Source: JAWUWD01 sp034112085
GTDB lineage: Bacteria > Bacteroidota > Bacteroidia > Cytophagales > Cyclobacteriaceae
DNA length: 64,000 nt
NCBI GenBank assembly: GCA_034112085.1
Contig: JAWUWD010000038.1
Coordinates: forward strand, 1 to 64,000
Direction: 5' to 3'
Positions 23,042 to 32,342 of the stretch are shown in pieces. Position 1 is the first letter of the stretch, and each line of letters begins with the position of its first letter. A program made the translations under genes and the position numbers. A model generated the notes under the pieces. That model was not told the origin of the DNA. It made no database searches and worked only from the letters and a program-made list of their open reading frames with translations.

Positions 23042-23581
23042 TCATTTCAACTTATCATCAAAGGCTTTTTTAAACTTCGCTACTTTGGGCGCTATCACCA
23101 TCTCACAATAACGCTCAGAAGTGTTCGATTTGTAATAATCATTATGATAATTTTCTGCCTCATAGAACTTTTTCAATGGTGATATCTCTGTAACTATTGG
23201 TGTATCGAAAGCTCCAGACTTCTCCAACTCATTCATAAAGTGTTCTGCCATTTTTTTTTGACTATCATCATGATAAAATATCGCTGATCGATATTGAGTT
23301 CCCACATCCTCACCTTGTCTATTGAGAGTAGTTGGATCATGCGTCTTCCAGAAAACTTCTAAGAGCTCTTTGAAAGAAATAATCGATGGATCAAAGGTGA
23401 TTCTTGCCACTTCAGCATGTCCCGTTGTTCCTGTCGCCACTTGCTCGTAAGATGGGCTCATCACTAGTCCACCACTATATCCTGACTTAACTAACTCTAC
23501 CCCTTTCAACTCTTGAAAGACCGCTTCAATACACCAGAAACATCCAGCACCAAGTGTTGCTTCATTTAACGCATTACTCAT
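23042..23581 (-). CDS. msrA: Peptide methionine-S-sulfoxide reductase MsrA
   Basis: A 179-residue cytoplasmic enzyme that reduces S-methionine sulfoxide in proteins and free amino acid. The catalytic motif GCFWC is at residues 13-17, with Cys14 the nucleophile. [17 protein letters not shown] and YRSAIFYH are also conserved. No MsrB domain is fused. The length matches single-domain MsrA. A stand-alone unit on the minus strand; its regulation is not visible. Confidence 0.95.
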   Translation of the reverse strand: MSNALNEATLGAGCFWCIEAVFQELKGVELVKSGYSGGLVMSPSYEQVATGTTGHAEVARITFDPSIISFKELLEVFWKTHDPTTLNRQGEDVGTQYRSAIFYHDDSQKKMAEHFMNELEKSGAFDTPIVTEISPLKKFYEAENYHNDYYKSNTSERYCEMVIAPKVAKFKKAFDDKLK

Positions 23582-23675
23582 ATCCTCACTATTTTATTTA
23601 CCAACCTACAATCATATTAAAATGAATCCACTTTCAAAAATTATCAAAACTGATAATTGTAACCTCTGGTAGATA

Positions 23676-24068
23676 TTATTCACCAGCAAATCTATCTTTG
23701 ATATAACTTACTTGAGTCTTACCATGTGAAATAGGCTTACCATCTTCATCCAAACTGACGAATACAATGCTCTCAATTATTAAGATGGATTTTCTAGAAA
23801 GCTTGTTTCTCACTTCACATTTCAGTGTCAACGATGAGTTCCCAAATGTTATCACTTCCATTCCCATTTCAATAATGTCGCCCTGCTTAGCAGAGCTTAC
23901 AAAATTGATTTCGGACATATACTTGGTGACACAACGATGATTATCCAGCTGGATGATGGCATAAATAGCGGCTTCTTCGTCTATCCATTTCAATAAGCTT
24001 CCCCCAAAGAGAGAACCGTTAGGATTGAGGTCTTCAGGCTTCACCCATTTTCTTGTATGAAAATTCAT
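23676..24068 (-). CDS. Hotdog-fold acyl-CoA thioesterase (YciA-like)
   Basis: A 130-residue hotdog protein. The YciA/BACH family motif N-P-N-G-S-L-F-G-G-x-L-L-K-W-I-D-E (about 15-31) is complete, and the Asp of WIDE is the predicted catalytic residue. RCVTKYMSEINF follows. It hydrolyses medium or long acyl-CoA. The start overlaps the upstream decarboxylase stop by four bases (ATGA type), so it is coupled to it; a shared pathway is not obvious. Confidence 0.9.
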   Translation of the reverse strand: MNFHTRKWVKPEDLNPNGSLFGGSLLKWIDEEAAIYAIIQLDNHRCVTKYMSEINFVSSAKQGDIIEMGMEVITFGNSSLTLKCEVRNKLSRKSILIIESIVFVSLDEDGKPISHGKTQVSYIKDRFAGE

Positions 24069-25516
24069 TTGTTAAGTTCTTTTTCTAAATATGCTGCTTT
24101 TTCCTGAAGAATGGTTAGAGCCAAATCTATTGTATCCAAATGAGTCCTAAATACCAGTATTGCCAATCTAAGCGTAAAACGTCCTTTAATCTTTGTACTT
24201 GAAAGAAATACTCTCCCGTCTCTATGGATTTCTTTTACCAAGTCTTCATTGAATTGATTGATGTCTCCCGATGTAGGTTCATACCAGAAAGTGACCACTG
24301 AAAGTTGTGGAAACTGTCCAGTATGAAATCCCTTCATTTCATTAAGTTTTTGGTAGGCATACTTTGCCAAAAGCAATTTCTCGTCTAAAGCCGCCCTAAA
24401 AGGACGCAGTCCATGGAGCTTTAGAGGCAGCCATAATCGCAATCCCCTAAAGGGTTTCGTAAGTTCGGGAGAAACATCTGCAGGAGAAACTTCATCATCA
24501 ATTTCTATTAGATCTTGAAGATAATTTGCACTTTCAGAAAAGGCCTTTTTTAATGCGTTTCCATTTTTGACAAGTACTACTCCCAATCCATAAGGAATAA
24601 ATAAACTTTTATGCGGATCCAAAACTAAAGAATCAGAGTTCTCAATGCCTTTAAGCTTTTCCTTACCTTCTTCCGTCAACCTAAAAAACGCACCATAAGC
24701 ACCATCAATATGATACCATAGACCATATTGCTTTGAAATCTCACTCAACTCTTGCAATGGATCAATAGCACCAGTATCAGTTGTCCCAGCAGATCCAACT
24801 AATAAAAAAGGAGAAAGTCCATTTGATATGTCCGCATTGATCATCTTAATAAGATGTTGCGTTTTTATTCGCGATTGCTCGTCTATTCCGATGTATCGAA
24901 TATGCGCTTCCGACAGTCCTGCAATTTTAATTGCTTTTATGATACAGTGATGCGCCTGCTCAGACAAGTAGATTACGGACTTCTTCACTTTGTCAACAGT
25001 GACTTTATGGTGCTCTCTAGCAGTAACAATTGCCGTAAGATTAGCAATACTTCCTCCTGACGCAAGATTTCCTAAGGCAGACTCAGGATAACCCATCTCT
25101 GATATCATCCATCGAATCAATCGATTTTCCATTCTTACAGCGCCAGGATTGGCAAAATAAACACCCGCATACCTATTGGTAATATCAGTCCAATAATCGC
25201 CCAAGGAAGAAGCATATATGCCTCCACCAGGGATATATCCAAGGTGATTCCCAGATGCAGGATTAATACCATCTTGATCAAGTTGTACAGATACTGTTTG
25301 CACTAATTTTTCTATGGATGTAGGTTCTTCAGATATTTCTTCTTTTGATACCGTATCACTTTTCATGGACGAATTATCAAAAGCATTACTTGAATCTATC
25401 TCCTCAAGAAATTTTTCGGTTTGGTTTATTACCTGCTTTCTTATATGTTTTCGAGCATTACTATCGGGCTCTAGTTCTTTGGCTATTAATTCCAAAGCTT
25501 TTATTTTTCCTATCAT
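24065..25516 (-). CDS. PLP-dependent aromatic-amino-acid-type decarboxylase
   Basis: A 483-residue type II PLP decarboxylase. Motifs: GGSIANLTAIV (about 154-164), WYHIDGAYGAFF with the PLP-contacting Asp271, and DPHKSLFIPYG with the Schiff-base Lys303. The subgroup (glutamate, aromatic amino acid or diaminobutyrate) cannot be told by eye. The N-terminal 75 residues are hydrophilic and less conserved. The gene heads a two-gene unit with the thioesterase. Divergent from the small membrane gene at 25577. Confidence 0.88.
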   Translation of the reverse strand: MIGKIKALELIAKELEPDSNARKHIRKQVINQTEKFLEEIDSSNAFDNSSMKSDTVSKEEISEEPTSIEKLVQTVSVQLDQDGINPASGNHLGYIPGGGIYASSLGDYWTDITNRYAGVYFANPGAVRMENRLIRWMISEMGYPESALGNLASGGSIANLTAIVTAREHHKVTVDKVKKSVIYLSEQAHHCIIKAIKIAGLSEAHIRYIGIDEQSRIKTQHLIKMINADISNGLSPFLLVGSAGTTDTGAIDPLQELSEISKQYGLWYHIDGAYGAFFRLTEEGKEKLKGIENSDSLVLDPHKSLFIPYGLGVVLVKNGNALKKAFSESANYLQDLIEIDDEVSPADVSPELTKPFRGLRLWLPLKLHGLRPFRAALDEKLLLAKYAYQKLNEMKGFHTGQFPQLSVVTFWYEPTSGDINQFNEDLVKEIHRDGRVFLSSTKIKGRFTLRLAILVFRTHLDTIDLALTILQEKAAYLEKELNK

Positions 25517-25576
25517 TTAGATGTTCTTTACTAAAAGACTAAATTCATATGGCATTTACGAAAGTAATTTACAAAA

Positions 25577-25801
25577 ATGACATTATTGATTATAGTTATT
25601 GTAGGGGTAATGCTCATTCAGATAGGTATTCTTGTCTTAACAAGGACAAAAATAAAAAAAGAGCGAGCAAATAGTATCATCGAGAAATATAACATCAAAT
25701 CGTCTGGAGACGCGTGGAAACTTCTAAATAATCCAGATATTTCTAAAGAAGATCGTGATAAAATCGAATCAATATACAGCGGGGAGAACCAATCTGATTA
25801 A
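25577..25801 (+). CDS. Small membrane-anchored protein of unknown function
   Basis: A 74-residue protein with one N-terminal membrane helix (about 2-22, LLIIVIVGVMLIQIGILVL) and a basic then acidic cytoplasmic tail with a predicted helix. I do not recognise the family. It is transcribed divergently from the decarboxylase; the start ATG 25577 lies 60 bases from the decarboxylase start. The stop is seven bases from the convergent DUF2721 gene. Confidence 0.6.
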   Translation: MTLLIIVIVGVMLIQIGILVLTRTKIKKERANSIIEKYNIKSSGDAWKLLNNPDISKEDRDKIESIYSGENQSD

Positions 25802-25807
25802 TTGAAA

Positions 25808-26212
25808 TTATTTAAATTTATTTTTTTCCATATCACTCAATTCCAGATTCAATGCTTTAGTCGAAAGTTGAATTTCAATTAAGGATACAAACAGTGAAAT
25901 CAATAAAGATATCAAACTAGTGCCAAACACATAATTTGCGCTAGCTGCTAAGTCTTGAAATAACAGAAACATACATAACACGGTCAATAAAAAGCTTAAT
26001 ATTCCAAACCCCTGCATATATCGAATCATATTTAATCGTATCCGGAGGTTTTTGATTTGATCATATATAATCTCATGATCAGGATTGCCTTGATACTTCG
26101 CATGTAGATTACGGATGAGTGTTGCTAGTGCCAAAAAGCGATTTGTAAAAGCTAGTAAGAGCAATGTAATTGCTGGGAATAATAAAGCTGGTGTTGAGAT
26201 GTCCAATTGCAT
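25808..26212 (-). CDS. DUF2721 membrane protein
   Basis: A 134-residue inner-membrane protein with three hydrophobic segments (about 7-30, 66-87, 93-113). The opening STPALLFPAITLLLLAFTNRFLALATLIR is the DUF2721 signature. The family has no known function. It is preceded on its strand by a terminator at 26236-26271, so it is probably an independent unit. Confidence 0.8.
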   Translation of the reverse strand: MQLDISTPALLFPAITLLLLAFTNRFLALATLIRNLHAKYQGNPDHEIIYDQIKNLRIRLNMIRYMQGFGILSFLLTVLCMFLLFQDLAASANYVFGTSLISLLISLFVSLIEIQLSTKALNLELSDMEKNKFK

Positions 26213-26235
26213 TCACAAATATAAATTCTATTAAT

Positions 26236-26271
26236 GATAAAAGAGGTCTCCTTACGGAAAACCTCTTTATC
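26236..26271 (-). terminator. Intrinsic terminator after the lipoprotein gene
   Basis: The arms GATAAAAGAGGT (26236-26247) and ACCTCTTTATC (26261-26271) pair with one bulged A. On the minus strand the hairpin follows the stop at 26296 by 25 bases. A T-rich tail is short, so strength is uncertain. Confidence 0.6.
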
Positions 26272-26295
26272 TATCAACCGCACTAAACTATGATC

Positions 26296-27207
26296 TTATC
26301 TCGTAACTGTCCCTGAAGGGTATGTTCCAGCAGCAATATTACTGGCAGAGTATACTACTCCAGTTACTGGAGTAGTTGGTACTTCTCCGAGCAATGGTTT
26401 TAATGTGAATGGGTTAGCACTATTGTCTGGAACAGGCTCAATAGATACAACTACAACTGCTCCAGAAAGATCCGTTGGAAAATCATCTGGCAAGTTGTTA
26501 AGAAAATCTTCTCCTGGATATCCAGGTCCATTTCCATCGGTTCCCTTAGTCAATGAAGTAGTAGCATTATCATCGGCTCCGCTCGCTTTATTAAATGTAC
26601 CAGTAGAATATGCCTGTGTTCCATTTACGACAACCCAACCTTCGTAAGTCCATCCTGCATTTTCTGATAAATCCGGTAGATTAGTCAATCCTGCCACGGC
26701 TGACCCTGTGCTATTATTCAAAAACCAAACACCTTTCAATTCATCATCCGTAGCTGAAGAGGTAGGTGTCGCCAATATGTAGTCTCCACCCACAGCACCA
26801 AATCCAGTTCCAAAAGCTGCTCCGTCCATAATGTTGACTGAAGCAGAATTATCTGTGAAATCACCACCTAAAATCTTAGTATTCGAAGGAGCTAGTGCTG
26901 CAGCTCCAGTTTCACCAACTGGCTCAATAGATAACACAAACTTGGAGGCAAGTTCTAAGACACTTGAAGTAATAGAAAATGAATTATTCGACAAAGCACC
27001 AGATTCATCAACAGAGAAAGTTCCAGTTGAGACAGGAGCTCCTTCCACAATAACCCAACCTTCATATATATAATCATCTCCTAAGTTTTCTAGGCCTGAA
27101 ATATTAAGCGTTAGATCTGAAGTCAATGCAGCAGAAGGAGAGTCATCATCTCCACAACTCATTAGTACTGCAGACAATACAATAACTGATAATAATAATT
27201 TTTTCAT
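26296..27207 (-). CDS. Lipoprotein with two anti-sigma-factor-like domains
   Basis: A 303-residue lipoprotein from the ATG at 27205-27207 (MKKLLLSVIVLSAVLMSCGD), with the lipobox LMSC. Two related domains follow; each contains YEGWV(I/V)V-(E/N)G and a following STGTF strand, near residues 48-65 and 190-208. This GWV-x-V-x-G-STGTF pattern resembles the C-terminal RskA/anti-sigma-like domain found in Bacteroidota surface proteins. It is probably held on the outer membrane. The longer frame from 27243 would put residues before the signal peptide and is rejected. Function unknown. Confidence 0.65.
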   Translation of the reverse strand: MKKLLLSVIVLSAVLMSCGDDDSPSAALTSDLTLNISGLENLGDDYIYEGWVIVEGAPVSTGTFSVDESGALSNNSFSITSSVLELASKFVLSIEPVGETGAAALAPSNTKILGGDFTDNSASVNIMDGAAFGTGFGAVGGDYILATPTSSATDDELKGVWFLNNSTGSAVAGLTNLPDLSENAGWTYEGWVVVNGTQAYSTGTFNKASGADDNATTSLTKGTDGNGPGYPGEDFLNNLPDDFPTDLSGAVVVVSIEPVPDNSANPFTLKPLLGEVPTTPVTGVVYSASNIAAGTYPSGTVTR

Positions 27208-27364
27208 AATTTCTAATTTTTGGTTTAAACTATTGGAAATCAACGCTATATATTTGAAAATAATTGCAAAATGGGCCGTTATAACAATGCTTTGTCATAG
27301 ACTTGACATTCTCTTTGTCGCCAAAATTACATTTTGAAATAGATAAGATATTGTCCAAAAATAA

Positions 27365-27386
27365 AGCCACTGAAAATTTAGTGGCT
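27365..27386 (-). terminator. Intrinsic terminator after the beta-barrel gene
   Basis: The arms AGCCACT (27365-27371) and AGTGGCT (27380-27386) form a 7-bp stem with an 8-base loop. On the minus strand it is followed by TTATTTTTGG and sits 30 bases after the stop at 27416. Confidence 0.65.
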
Positions 27387-27415
27387 AGGACTACGGCTAT
27401 TAAGTAGATAAAATT

Positions 27416-28270
27416 CTAAAGCGTGATAAATACACCCAAGTTATAATTTGGTGCAGCCAAAATTCTCTTGCCTGATAAGGCATAAGCCGCTGACCCTGAT
27501 ATTCCAAAATTTCCTTTTAGTTTATAGCTGATTTCTGGGCCATAGGAGAAGAACTCTGTTTCGTTAGAAAAAATTGCATTTCCTGCAGATGCAGGTGAAT
27601 TTCCATTTTTAAATGATGAAACATTATATACCTTAAATGTAGTCGTTAGTCTTTCATTAAAAGTATAACCAACCTCTACTCCAAAATGAAATTCTTCTGA
27701 GAAGCCTTTTGTACGGTTATTGAACCCTATAGCAGCTGAAACATACATGGGAACTGGGTAAAAGGATTTACTTGCTTCGATTTTCAGCAACTGGTTAAAC
27801 TCTCCATCACCAGTTTGTAATATTTCGCCCTCACCTCCGCTAGTGATTCCAGTAGGTATTCCTAATGTCAGACTCGTACTTACTGCTATTTTCTTATTGT
27901 ACACCAATGCATACTTTATCCCTAAATCAAGATCGCCAATTGAATTAGCCATGTCGCCATCGGATATAATCATGCCTGTCTGTCTAGATTCCATTTTATT
28001 GATTGTATTCCTTACAAAGAGCGGTGCGTACATAATTGCTGCCAACCGATCAGTTAATCCATATTCTCCATATAAACTAGTCGTATACAAGCTGATGGTA
28101 GTTACGTCTATGATATCACCACTTGGGCTATAAAATTTATTCGATCTTAGTATGTTTTGTCCAAACTTAAAAAACCCCTTTTTCTTTTTGGGAGTCCAAC
28201 CACCACCTGCCATTAATGAATAATCGACACCAATAGCTAACAATAGAGATAGAATAATGTATTTTTTCAT
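27416..28270 (-). CDS. Outer-membrane beta-barrel protein
   Basis: A 284-residue protein with a signal peptide (about 1-21, ends LMAGGG). The rest has alternating aromatic strands typical of an OM barrel, including SLYGEYGLTDRLAAIMYAPL, DLDLGIKYALV, TSLTLGIPTGITSGG and VEVGYTFNERL, and ends NYNLGVFITL with the hydrophobic C-terminal strand used for BAM. The pattern resembles the MetA/transporter-like barrel family. It is 11 bases downstream of a lipoprotein gene, so the pair may form a surface complex. The ligand is unknown. Confidence 0.75.
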   Translation of the reverse strand: MKKYIILSLLLAIGVDYSLMAGGGWTPKKKKGFFKFGQNILRSNKFYSPSGDIIDVTTISLYTTSLYGEYGLTDRLAAIMYAPLFVRNTINKMESRQTGMIISDGDMANSIGDLDLGIKYALVYNKKIAVSTSLTLGIPTGITSGGEGEILQTGDGEFNQLLKIEASKSFYPVPMYVSAAIGFNNRTKGFSEEFHFGVEVGYTFNERLTTTFKVYNVSSFKNGNSPASAGNAIFSNETEFFSYGPEISYKLKGNFGISGSAAYALSGKRILAAPNYNLGVFITL

Positions 28271-28281
28271 ATTAATATCAA

Positions 28282-28968
28282 TTAAATAAGTTCTGCAGAT
28301 CCAAAAGTTATACTAGCAGGTTTACACAAGACAATTACGTATTTGTAAGATTCCAAAGTGACACTTGGCTCTTTGGCAGTAACATTAAATGATTTAGCTC
28401 CATTACTTTTTATTTCATTCAATTCAAGCCCTCCAGAACGCGTACTTGATCCTGATGTGCTATTAGATAAATAAATAAAAGTTCCGAGCGCAAAACTTGT
28501 TTTGAAATTTGAACTAAGATCTAATATCAAGTCCCCGTTTTCATTCTTTTTTAAAGTTGCCGTGCCTACCGCTGTATAACCACTTGACCCTCTAAAAGAG
28601 CCCGTTTTACTTGTGTTTGATTCTTCTGTAACCTCTGAAGCCTGTAGCAAGAAATCAGTAATGGTGCTACCATCAGCTACGCTTGCAGTAATAGTCACCT
28701 CGCCATTCTGATGCGCAGTGGCAAGACCTTCAATTGTGATAGAAACAATCATTGGGTCTGAACTTTTCCATTCAATGGGTTTCAATGACGCCTCTCCAGT
28801 ATTGTCAAAATATTGCGCAGAAAATTGATGGGAATCTCCTACTTTCAGTGATTCTAACAAGTTGTCAACAACAACTTTAGATTCCACGATTAAGTCATCT
28901 ACTATGTCAGTTCCGATGCAGCCCATCAATAACAACGCAAGAGCCAAAATTTTTATGTGTTTTTTCAT
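28282..28968 (-). CDS. Lipoprotein with BIG2-like immunoglobulin domain
   Basis: A 228-residue lipoprotein. The signal is MKKHIKILALALLLMGC with the lipobox LMGC. Residues about 35-115 form a bacterial Ig-like 2 domain: LKVGDSHQFSAQYFDNTG, then IEWKSSDPMIVSI and GEVTITAS. A second C-terminal beta domain is unassigned. It is the first gene of a two-gene unit with the beta-barrel. It probably sits on the outer membrane; the function is unknown. Confidence 0.72.
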   Translation of the reverse strand: MKKHIKILALALLLMGCIGTDIVDDLIVESKVVVDNLLESLKVGDSHQFSAQYFDNTGEASLKPIEWKSSDPMIVSITIEGLATAHQNGEVTITASVADGSTITDFLLQASEVTEESNTSKTGSFRGSSGYTAVGTATLKKNENGDLILDLSSNFKTSFALGTFIYLSNSTSGSSTRSGGLELNEIKSNGAKSFNVTAKEPSVTLESYKYVIVLCKPASITFGSAELI

Positions 28969-29029
28969 ATTCAGTTAATCAATATGTATTGATATTGCAT
29001 TTAACGGATTCTTTCAGATATAATTAGTC

Positions 29030-29060
29030 TTGAGCCTGACAACATAGAATCTTAACTTTG
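29030..29060 (+). promoter_or_regulatory. Promoter of the conserved gene at 29133
   Basis: TTG at 29030-29032, a 20-base spacer, and TAACTTTG at 29053-29060 match the Bacteroidota consensus. Initiation is expected near 29066. The TTG at 29058 that opens the frame is inside this box, so it cannot be the start codon. Confidence 0.6.
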
Positions 29061-29132
29061 AATTATATATTTTTACGTGAATGGAAACCTATCTACATAA
29101 GATACGGTTTAATGAGTAAAACAATAAAGAAT

Positions 29133-29615
29133 ATGTACGTTTCATTTGATGACATCTCAGCAGAAGCTAGAATTTGGATCTATCAGGCAGATAGATCGCT
29201 AAGTACTCATGAGGTAGTGGCTATAGAGGACTCAGGGAGAACATTCGGAGAAACTTGGGAAGCACACGGCAAAACGCTTCATGCATCCGTCAAAGTATTT
29301 CATGGTCAATTCTTAGTTATCGCTGTTGATGAGCAAATCAATATGACAACAGGTTGTTCCATAGACAGCTCAGTTGCGTTCGTGAGAAAGATAGCATCGG
29401 AATATGAACTTGATCTATTTGACCGGACAAAAATCGCATTCATGGTAAACAATGAAGTTCACTTGACACCAATGAACAATATAAAGTCTCAAGTGCAAGA
29501 TGGGAAAATAACCAAAGATACTTCAACCTTCAACAACCTCCTTATTGATAAGAAGAGCTTGGAAGAGCAATGGCTCATACCAGCCGAAAACACTTGGCTT
29601 GCCAAATATTTTTAA
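29133..29615 (+). CDS. Conserved hypothetical protein of Bacteroidota
   Basis: A 160-residue soluble protein starting MYVSFDDISAEARIWIYQAD from ATG 29133. It has GCSIDSSVAFVRKIASEY (about 87-104) and ends EEQWLIPAENTWLAKYF. I recognise it as a family widespread in Bacteroidota that is often labelled ABC transporter ATPase, but I see no Walker A, Walker B or signature motif, so that name is unsupported. Start choice: ATG 29112 gives seven more residues; the family usually begins at MY(V/I)SF. Function unknown. Confidence 0.68.
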   Translation: MYVSFDDISAEARIWIYQADRSLSTHEVVAIEDSGRTFGETWEAHGKTLHASVKVFHGQFLVIAVDEQINMTTGCSIDSSVAFVRKIASEYELDLFDRTKIAFMVNNEVHLTPMNNIKSQVQDGKITKDTSTFNNLLIDKKSLEEQWLIPAENTWLAKYF

Positions 29616-29691
29616 TCCCGCTGTGAGTGAAAACAAACTTCACAATAGAGAAATGCGGTTAACTGCGATATAATTTTTATTTTGTGCGCTT

Positions 29692-31713
29692 ATGATTAAG
29701 TCAATATTAAACCAACTATTCATATTCACTCTGATCGGTCTATTGCTATCAAGCTGTAGTGTATCGAAAAAGGCAAAGAAAACTTTTGAGAGTGGGGAAT
29801 ATCAAGAGAGTATTTCACAATACGAGAACTTGATAAAAAAATCCCCAGATGACCCTGAGGCAAACTTCTATCTAGGAGAATCATACAGGTTGTCAAATCG
29901 TCCCAGTAAAGCATTGCCTTACTATCAAAAGGCAATTGACAATAAATTGGATAATGATTCTTTAGGATTTTTTTATGCATACGCACTCAAAGCTAGCGGG
30001 AAGTATGACGAAGCTGGGAAGCAACTTGATCAATTCATTGCTAGTACAAGTAATGAATTGTATTTACAAAAGGCAAATGACGAAATTGAGAACCTTAACT
30101 ATTTGGAAGAAGTAAAAAGTAAAAAGAATTATTACCGCGTAAAGAATCTGAAGAAAATTAACACGCCAGAGGCAGAATACTCGCCAGTATATGAAGATGG
30201 GAAATTATACTTTACTTCGTCAAGATCTTCGACTAACAGAATTTATAAAGCGACTGGAACACCATTTAGCAATATATACACGGTTAAAACAAAAGGAGCG
30301 AAAATCGACAGTGCAACTATCAAGTCACTGAGTGATATCATCAATGATCACAATGTAAATGATGGTTCGGTAACATTCTCACCGGATGGTAAAACAATGA
30401 TTTTTGCCAAAGGGAATAATGGCAAAAAGAAAGGCACTTATGATGTGAATCTTTATAGCTCAAGAAATAGAAATGGGACTTGGACTGAGCCTAAACAACT
30501 TAACATCAATAAGCTGAATTCATTTGATTCGTCACCAGCATTTAGCAGAGATGGTAAAACTCTCTTCTTTGCCTCCAACCGCTCTGGTGGAATAGGCGGT
30601 ACAGACATCTACTCCGCGCGCAAGTCATCCAGAGGACGATATAGCAAAGTGAAGAACTTGGGAAGTACAATCAACACTAGCGGAAACGAAATGTTCCCAT
30701 ACATCTCTGATGATGGCCACATGTATTTCTCATCAGACGGACATCCGGGATTTGGTGGATTAGATTTGTTTTACGCCAAACGTAGCAATGGTCAAACAAC
30801 CATAGAAAACATGGGAATTCCTGTCAATTCGAATGCAGATGATTTCGGAATGTACCTATTCAAGGCGGATCGAGGATTCTTCACATCCAATCGAGAGGGA
30901 GGAGAAGGTGATGATGACATCTACACCTTTGTCAATGAAGACCCGAACTTAAGGGTGGTGAACTATTTTTTAAGAGGCATCACTATGACGCACAATAAAG
31001 AAGATAGCCTAGTTATTCTTCCTAATACCAAGGTGGAGCTACTAGATTTCAATGGAGATATATTGGAAGACATGGTCACGGGTGATGATGGTAAGTTTCT
31101 GTTCCGAGTATATGAGCACGAGCACTACCAGATGATTGGTGAGCATATTGGAGGAAGAGACCAATATCTCAAAACTCGTGAAGAATTTACGACTTTCGGA
31201 AAGTCTATTGCGCAAGAAGAATTAAGAAAATTAGTGACTAACGTACACTTTGACACTCTATTAGTACTCGAGAAGATCGAGAAGAACAAAGTATTTGTAC
31301 TTGACAACATCTACTACGATCTTGACAAATGGGATATCCGATCTGATGCCGAAATAGAGCTAGATAAACTGGTGCAAATACTTATAGATAATTCTGAAAT
31401 CAAAATAGAATTGAGCTCTCATACGGATGTAAGAGCACCTGATGACTATAACTTGACATTGTCCGATAAGCGGGCCAACTCCGCAATGAGATACATCATC
31501 TCACAAGGAATCAGCAAAGAAAGACTCACGGCAAAAGGTTATGGAGAAAGCCAAGTAATCATTGTTGATGCAATAACCGAAGATCAACATCAGGTCAATC
31601 GAAGAACTGAGTTTAAAATTTTGGATATAGGGCAGAAGCTCGTTGAAAACTCGGTCGATGACAGTGCTGATGATGAGGATCGATTCTTTGATGGGGATGA
31701 TGGGGATAAATAA
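29692..31713 (+). CDS. porE: PorE-like T9SS lipoprotein (TPR, beta-propeller, OmpA domain)
   Basis: A 673-residue outer-membrane lipoprotein. The signal peptide has the lipobox LSSC (Cys22). Residues about 30-120 form TPR helices, about 160-410 carry PD40/WD40-like propeller blades (repeated FSPDGKTMIFAKG and FSRDGKTLFFASNRSGG-type motifs), about 420-500 a carboxypeptidase-regulatory-like domain, and about 530-650 an OmpA domain with SHTDVRAPDDYNLTLSDKRA for peptidoglycan binding. This order and length match PorE, the peptidoglycan-anchored T9SS component. Close paralogues of the same layout exist, so the exact orthologue is not certain. A strong terminator follows. Confidence 0.72.
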   Translation: MIKSILNQLFIFTLIGLLLSSCSVSKKAKKTFESGEYQESISQYENLIKKSPDDPEANFYLGESYRLSNRPSKALPYYQKAIDNKLDNDSLGFFYAYALKASGKYDEAGKQLDQFIASTSNELYLQKANDEIENLNYLEEVKSKKNYYRVKNLKKINTPEAEYSPVYEDGKLYFTSSRSSTNRIYKATGTPFSNIYTVKTKGAKIDSATIKSLSDIINDHNVNDGSVTFSPDGKTMIFAKGNNGKKKGTYDVNLYSSRNRNGTWTEPKQLNINKLNSFDSSPAFSRDGKTLFFASNRSGGIGGTDIYSARKSSRGRYSKVKNLGSTINTSGNEMFPYISDDGHMYFSSDGHPGFGGLDLFYAKRSNGQTTIENMGIPVNSNADDFGMYLFKADRGFFTSNREGGEGDDDIYTFVNEDPNLRVVNYFLRGITMTHNKEDSLVILPNTKVELLDFNGDILEDMVTGDDGKFLFRVYEHEHYQMIGEHIGGRDQYLKTREEFTTFGKSIAQEELRKLVTNVHFDTLLVLEKIEKNKVFVLDNIYYDLDKWDIRSDAEIELDKLVQILIDNSEIKIELSSHTDVRAPDDYNLTLSDKRANSAMRYIISQGISKERLTAKGYGESQVIIVDAITEDQHQVNRRTEFKILDIGQKLVENSVDDSADDEDRFFDGDDGDK

Positions 31714-31726
31714 GTTCAACCATTTC

Positions 31727-31767
31727 GCATAAAAAAGGCTGTCTATTTTAGACAGCCTTTTTTATGC
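31727..31767. terminator. Strong bidirectional intrinsic terminator
   Basis: A perfect 18-bp stem: the left arm starts GCATAAAAAAGGCTGTCT (31727-31744), the loop is ATTTT (31745-31749), and the right arm is its exact complement (31750-31767). It has an A-run on one side and a T-run on the other, so it works for both strands. It separates the PorE-like gene from the convergent Lys/Glu-rich gene. Confidence 0.92.
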
Positions 31768-31781
31768 GCTACTGATGACAA

Positions 31782-32321
31782 TCACCCATCATCACCATTG
31801 TTGTCTTCGCCATGCTCGTGGTCATCACCATGCTCTTCTTCTTCACCAGCACTATCTTTCGCCTTCTCAATTTTCTCTTTTTGTTTCTTAATTTTCATTT
31901 CCAGACCTTTCACTTTTTCCTCGGCTTGTTTGATTTTTTCTTCTTTGGCCTTGTACTCGTCTTCCGAAATTTCACCATTCTCCTTTTGTTTCTTGATCTT
32001 CTCTTTTGCCTTAGCTATTTTTTCTCTAGAGTTTTTCACTACCTCCTCACTTTTCGATAACTCTTTAGAGCCCTTTCTAGCCGCTTCGGATCTTGCTTGA
32101 CCAAATTCCTTACCTTTCAGATTTCCTTTGTTTTTACCATAGGCTTTCCCTTTGTTTCCTTTCTTTTCTTTAGCCAGTTCCTTTTTCTCTTTCTTAACTT
32201 TTTTGCCTTTCTTTTCTTTAGCCTGTTCCTTTTTCTCTTTGCCTTTCCCTTGGGCCATCGCTAAAGTGCTTCCTGCAAAAAACAGCAGGGTGATTACAAA
32301 TACAATATTTCTTAGCCTCAT
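31782..32321 (-). CDS. Exported Lys/Glu-rich coiled-coil protein
   Basis: A 179-residue protein with a signal peptide (about 1-23, ends LAMAQ). The mature part is extremely Lys/Glu-rich: repeated KEKK and KKEKKELAKEKKG blocks, then a long coiled-coil stretch (about 75-155), then an acidic His/Asp tail (EEEEHGDDHEHGEDNNGDDG). It has no named domain. The tail could bind metal cations and the basic part polyanions such as LPS or DNA, but this is inference. The gene lies 21 bases after the small lipoprotein gene on the same strand. Confidence 0.6.
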   Translation of the reverse strand: MRLRNIVFVITLLFFAGSTLAMAQGKGKEKKEQAKEKKGKKVKKEKKELAKEKKGNKGKAYGKNKGNLKGKEFGQARSEAARKGSKELSKSEEVVKNSREKIAKAKEKIKKQKENGEISEDEYKAKEEKIKQAEEKVKGLEMKIKKQKEKIEKAKDSAGEEEEHGDDHEHGEDNNGDDG

Positions 32322-32342
32322 GATTTTAGTTTTTAATAATTT

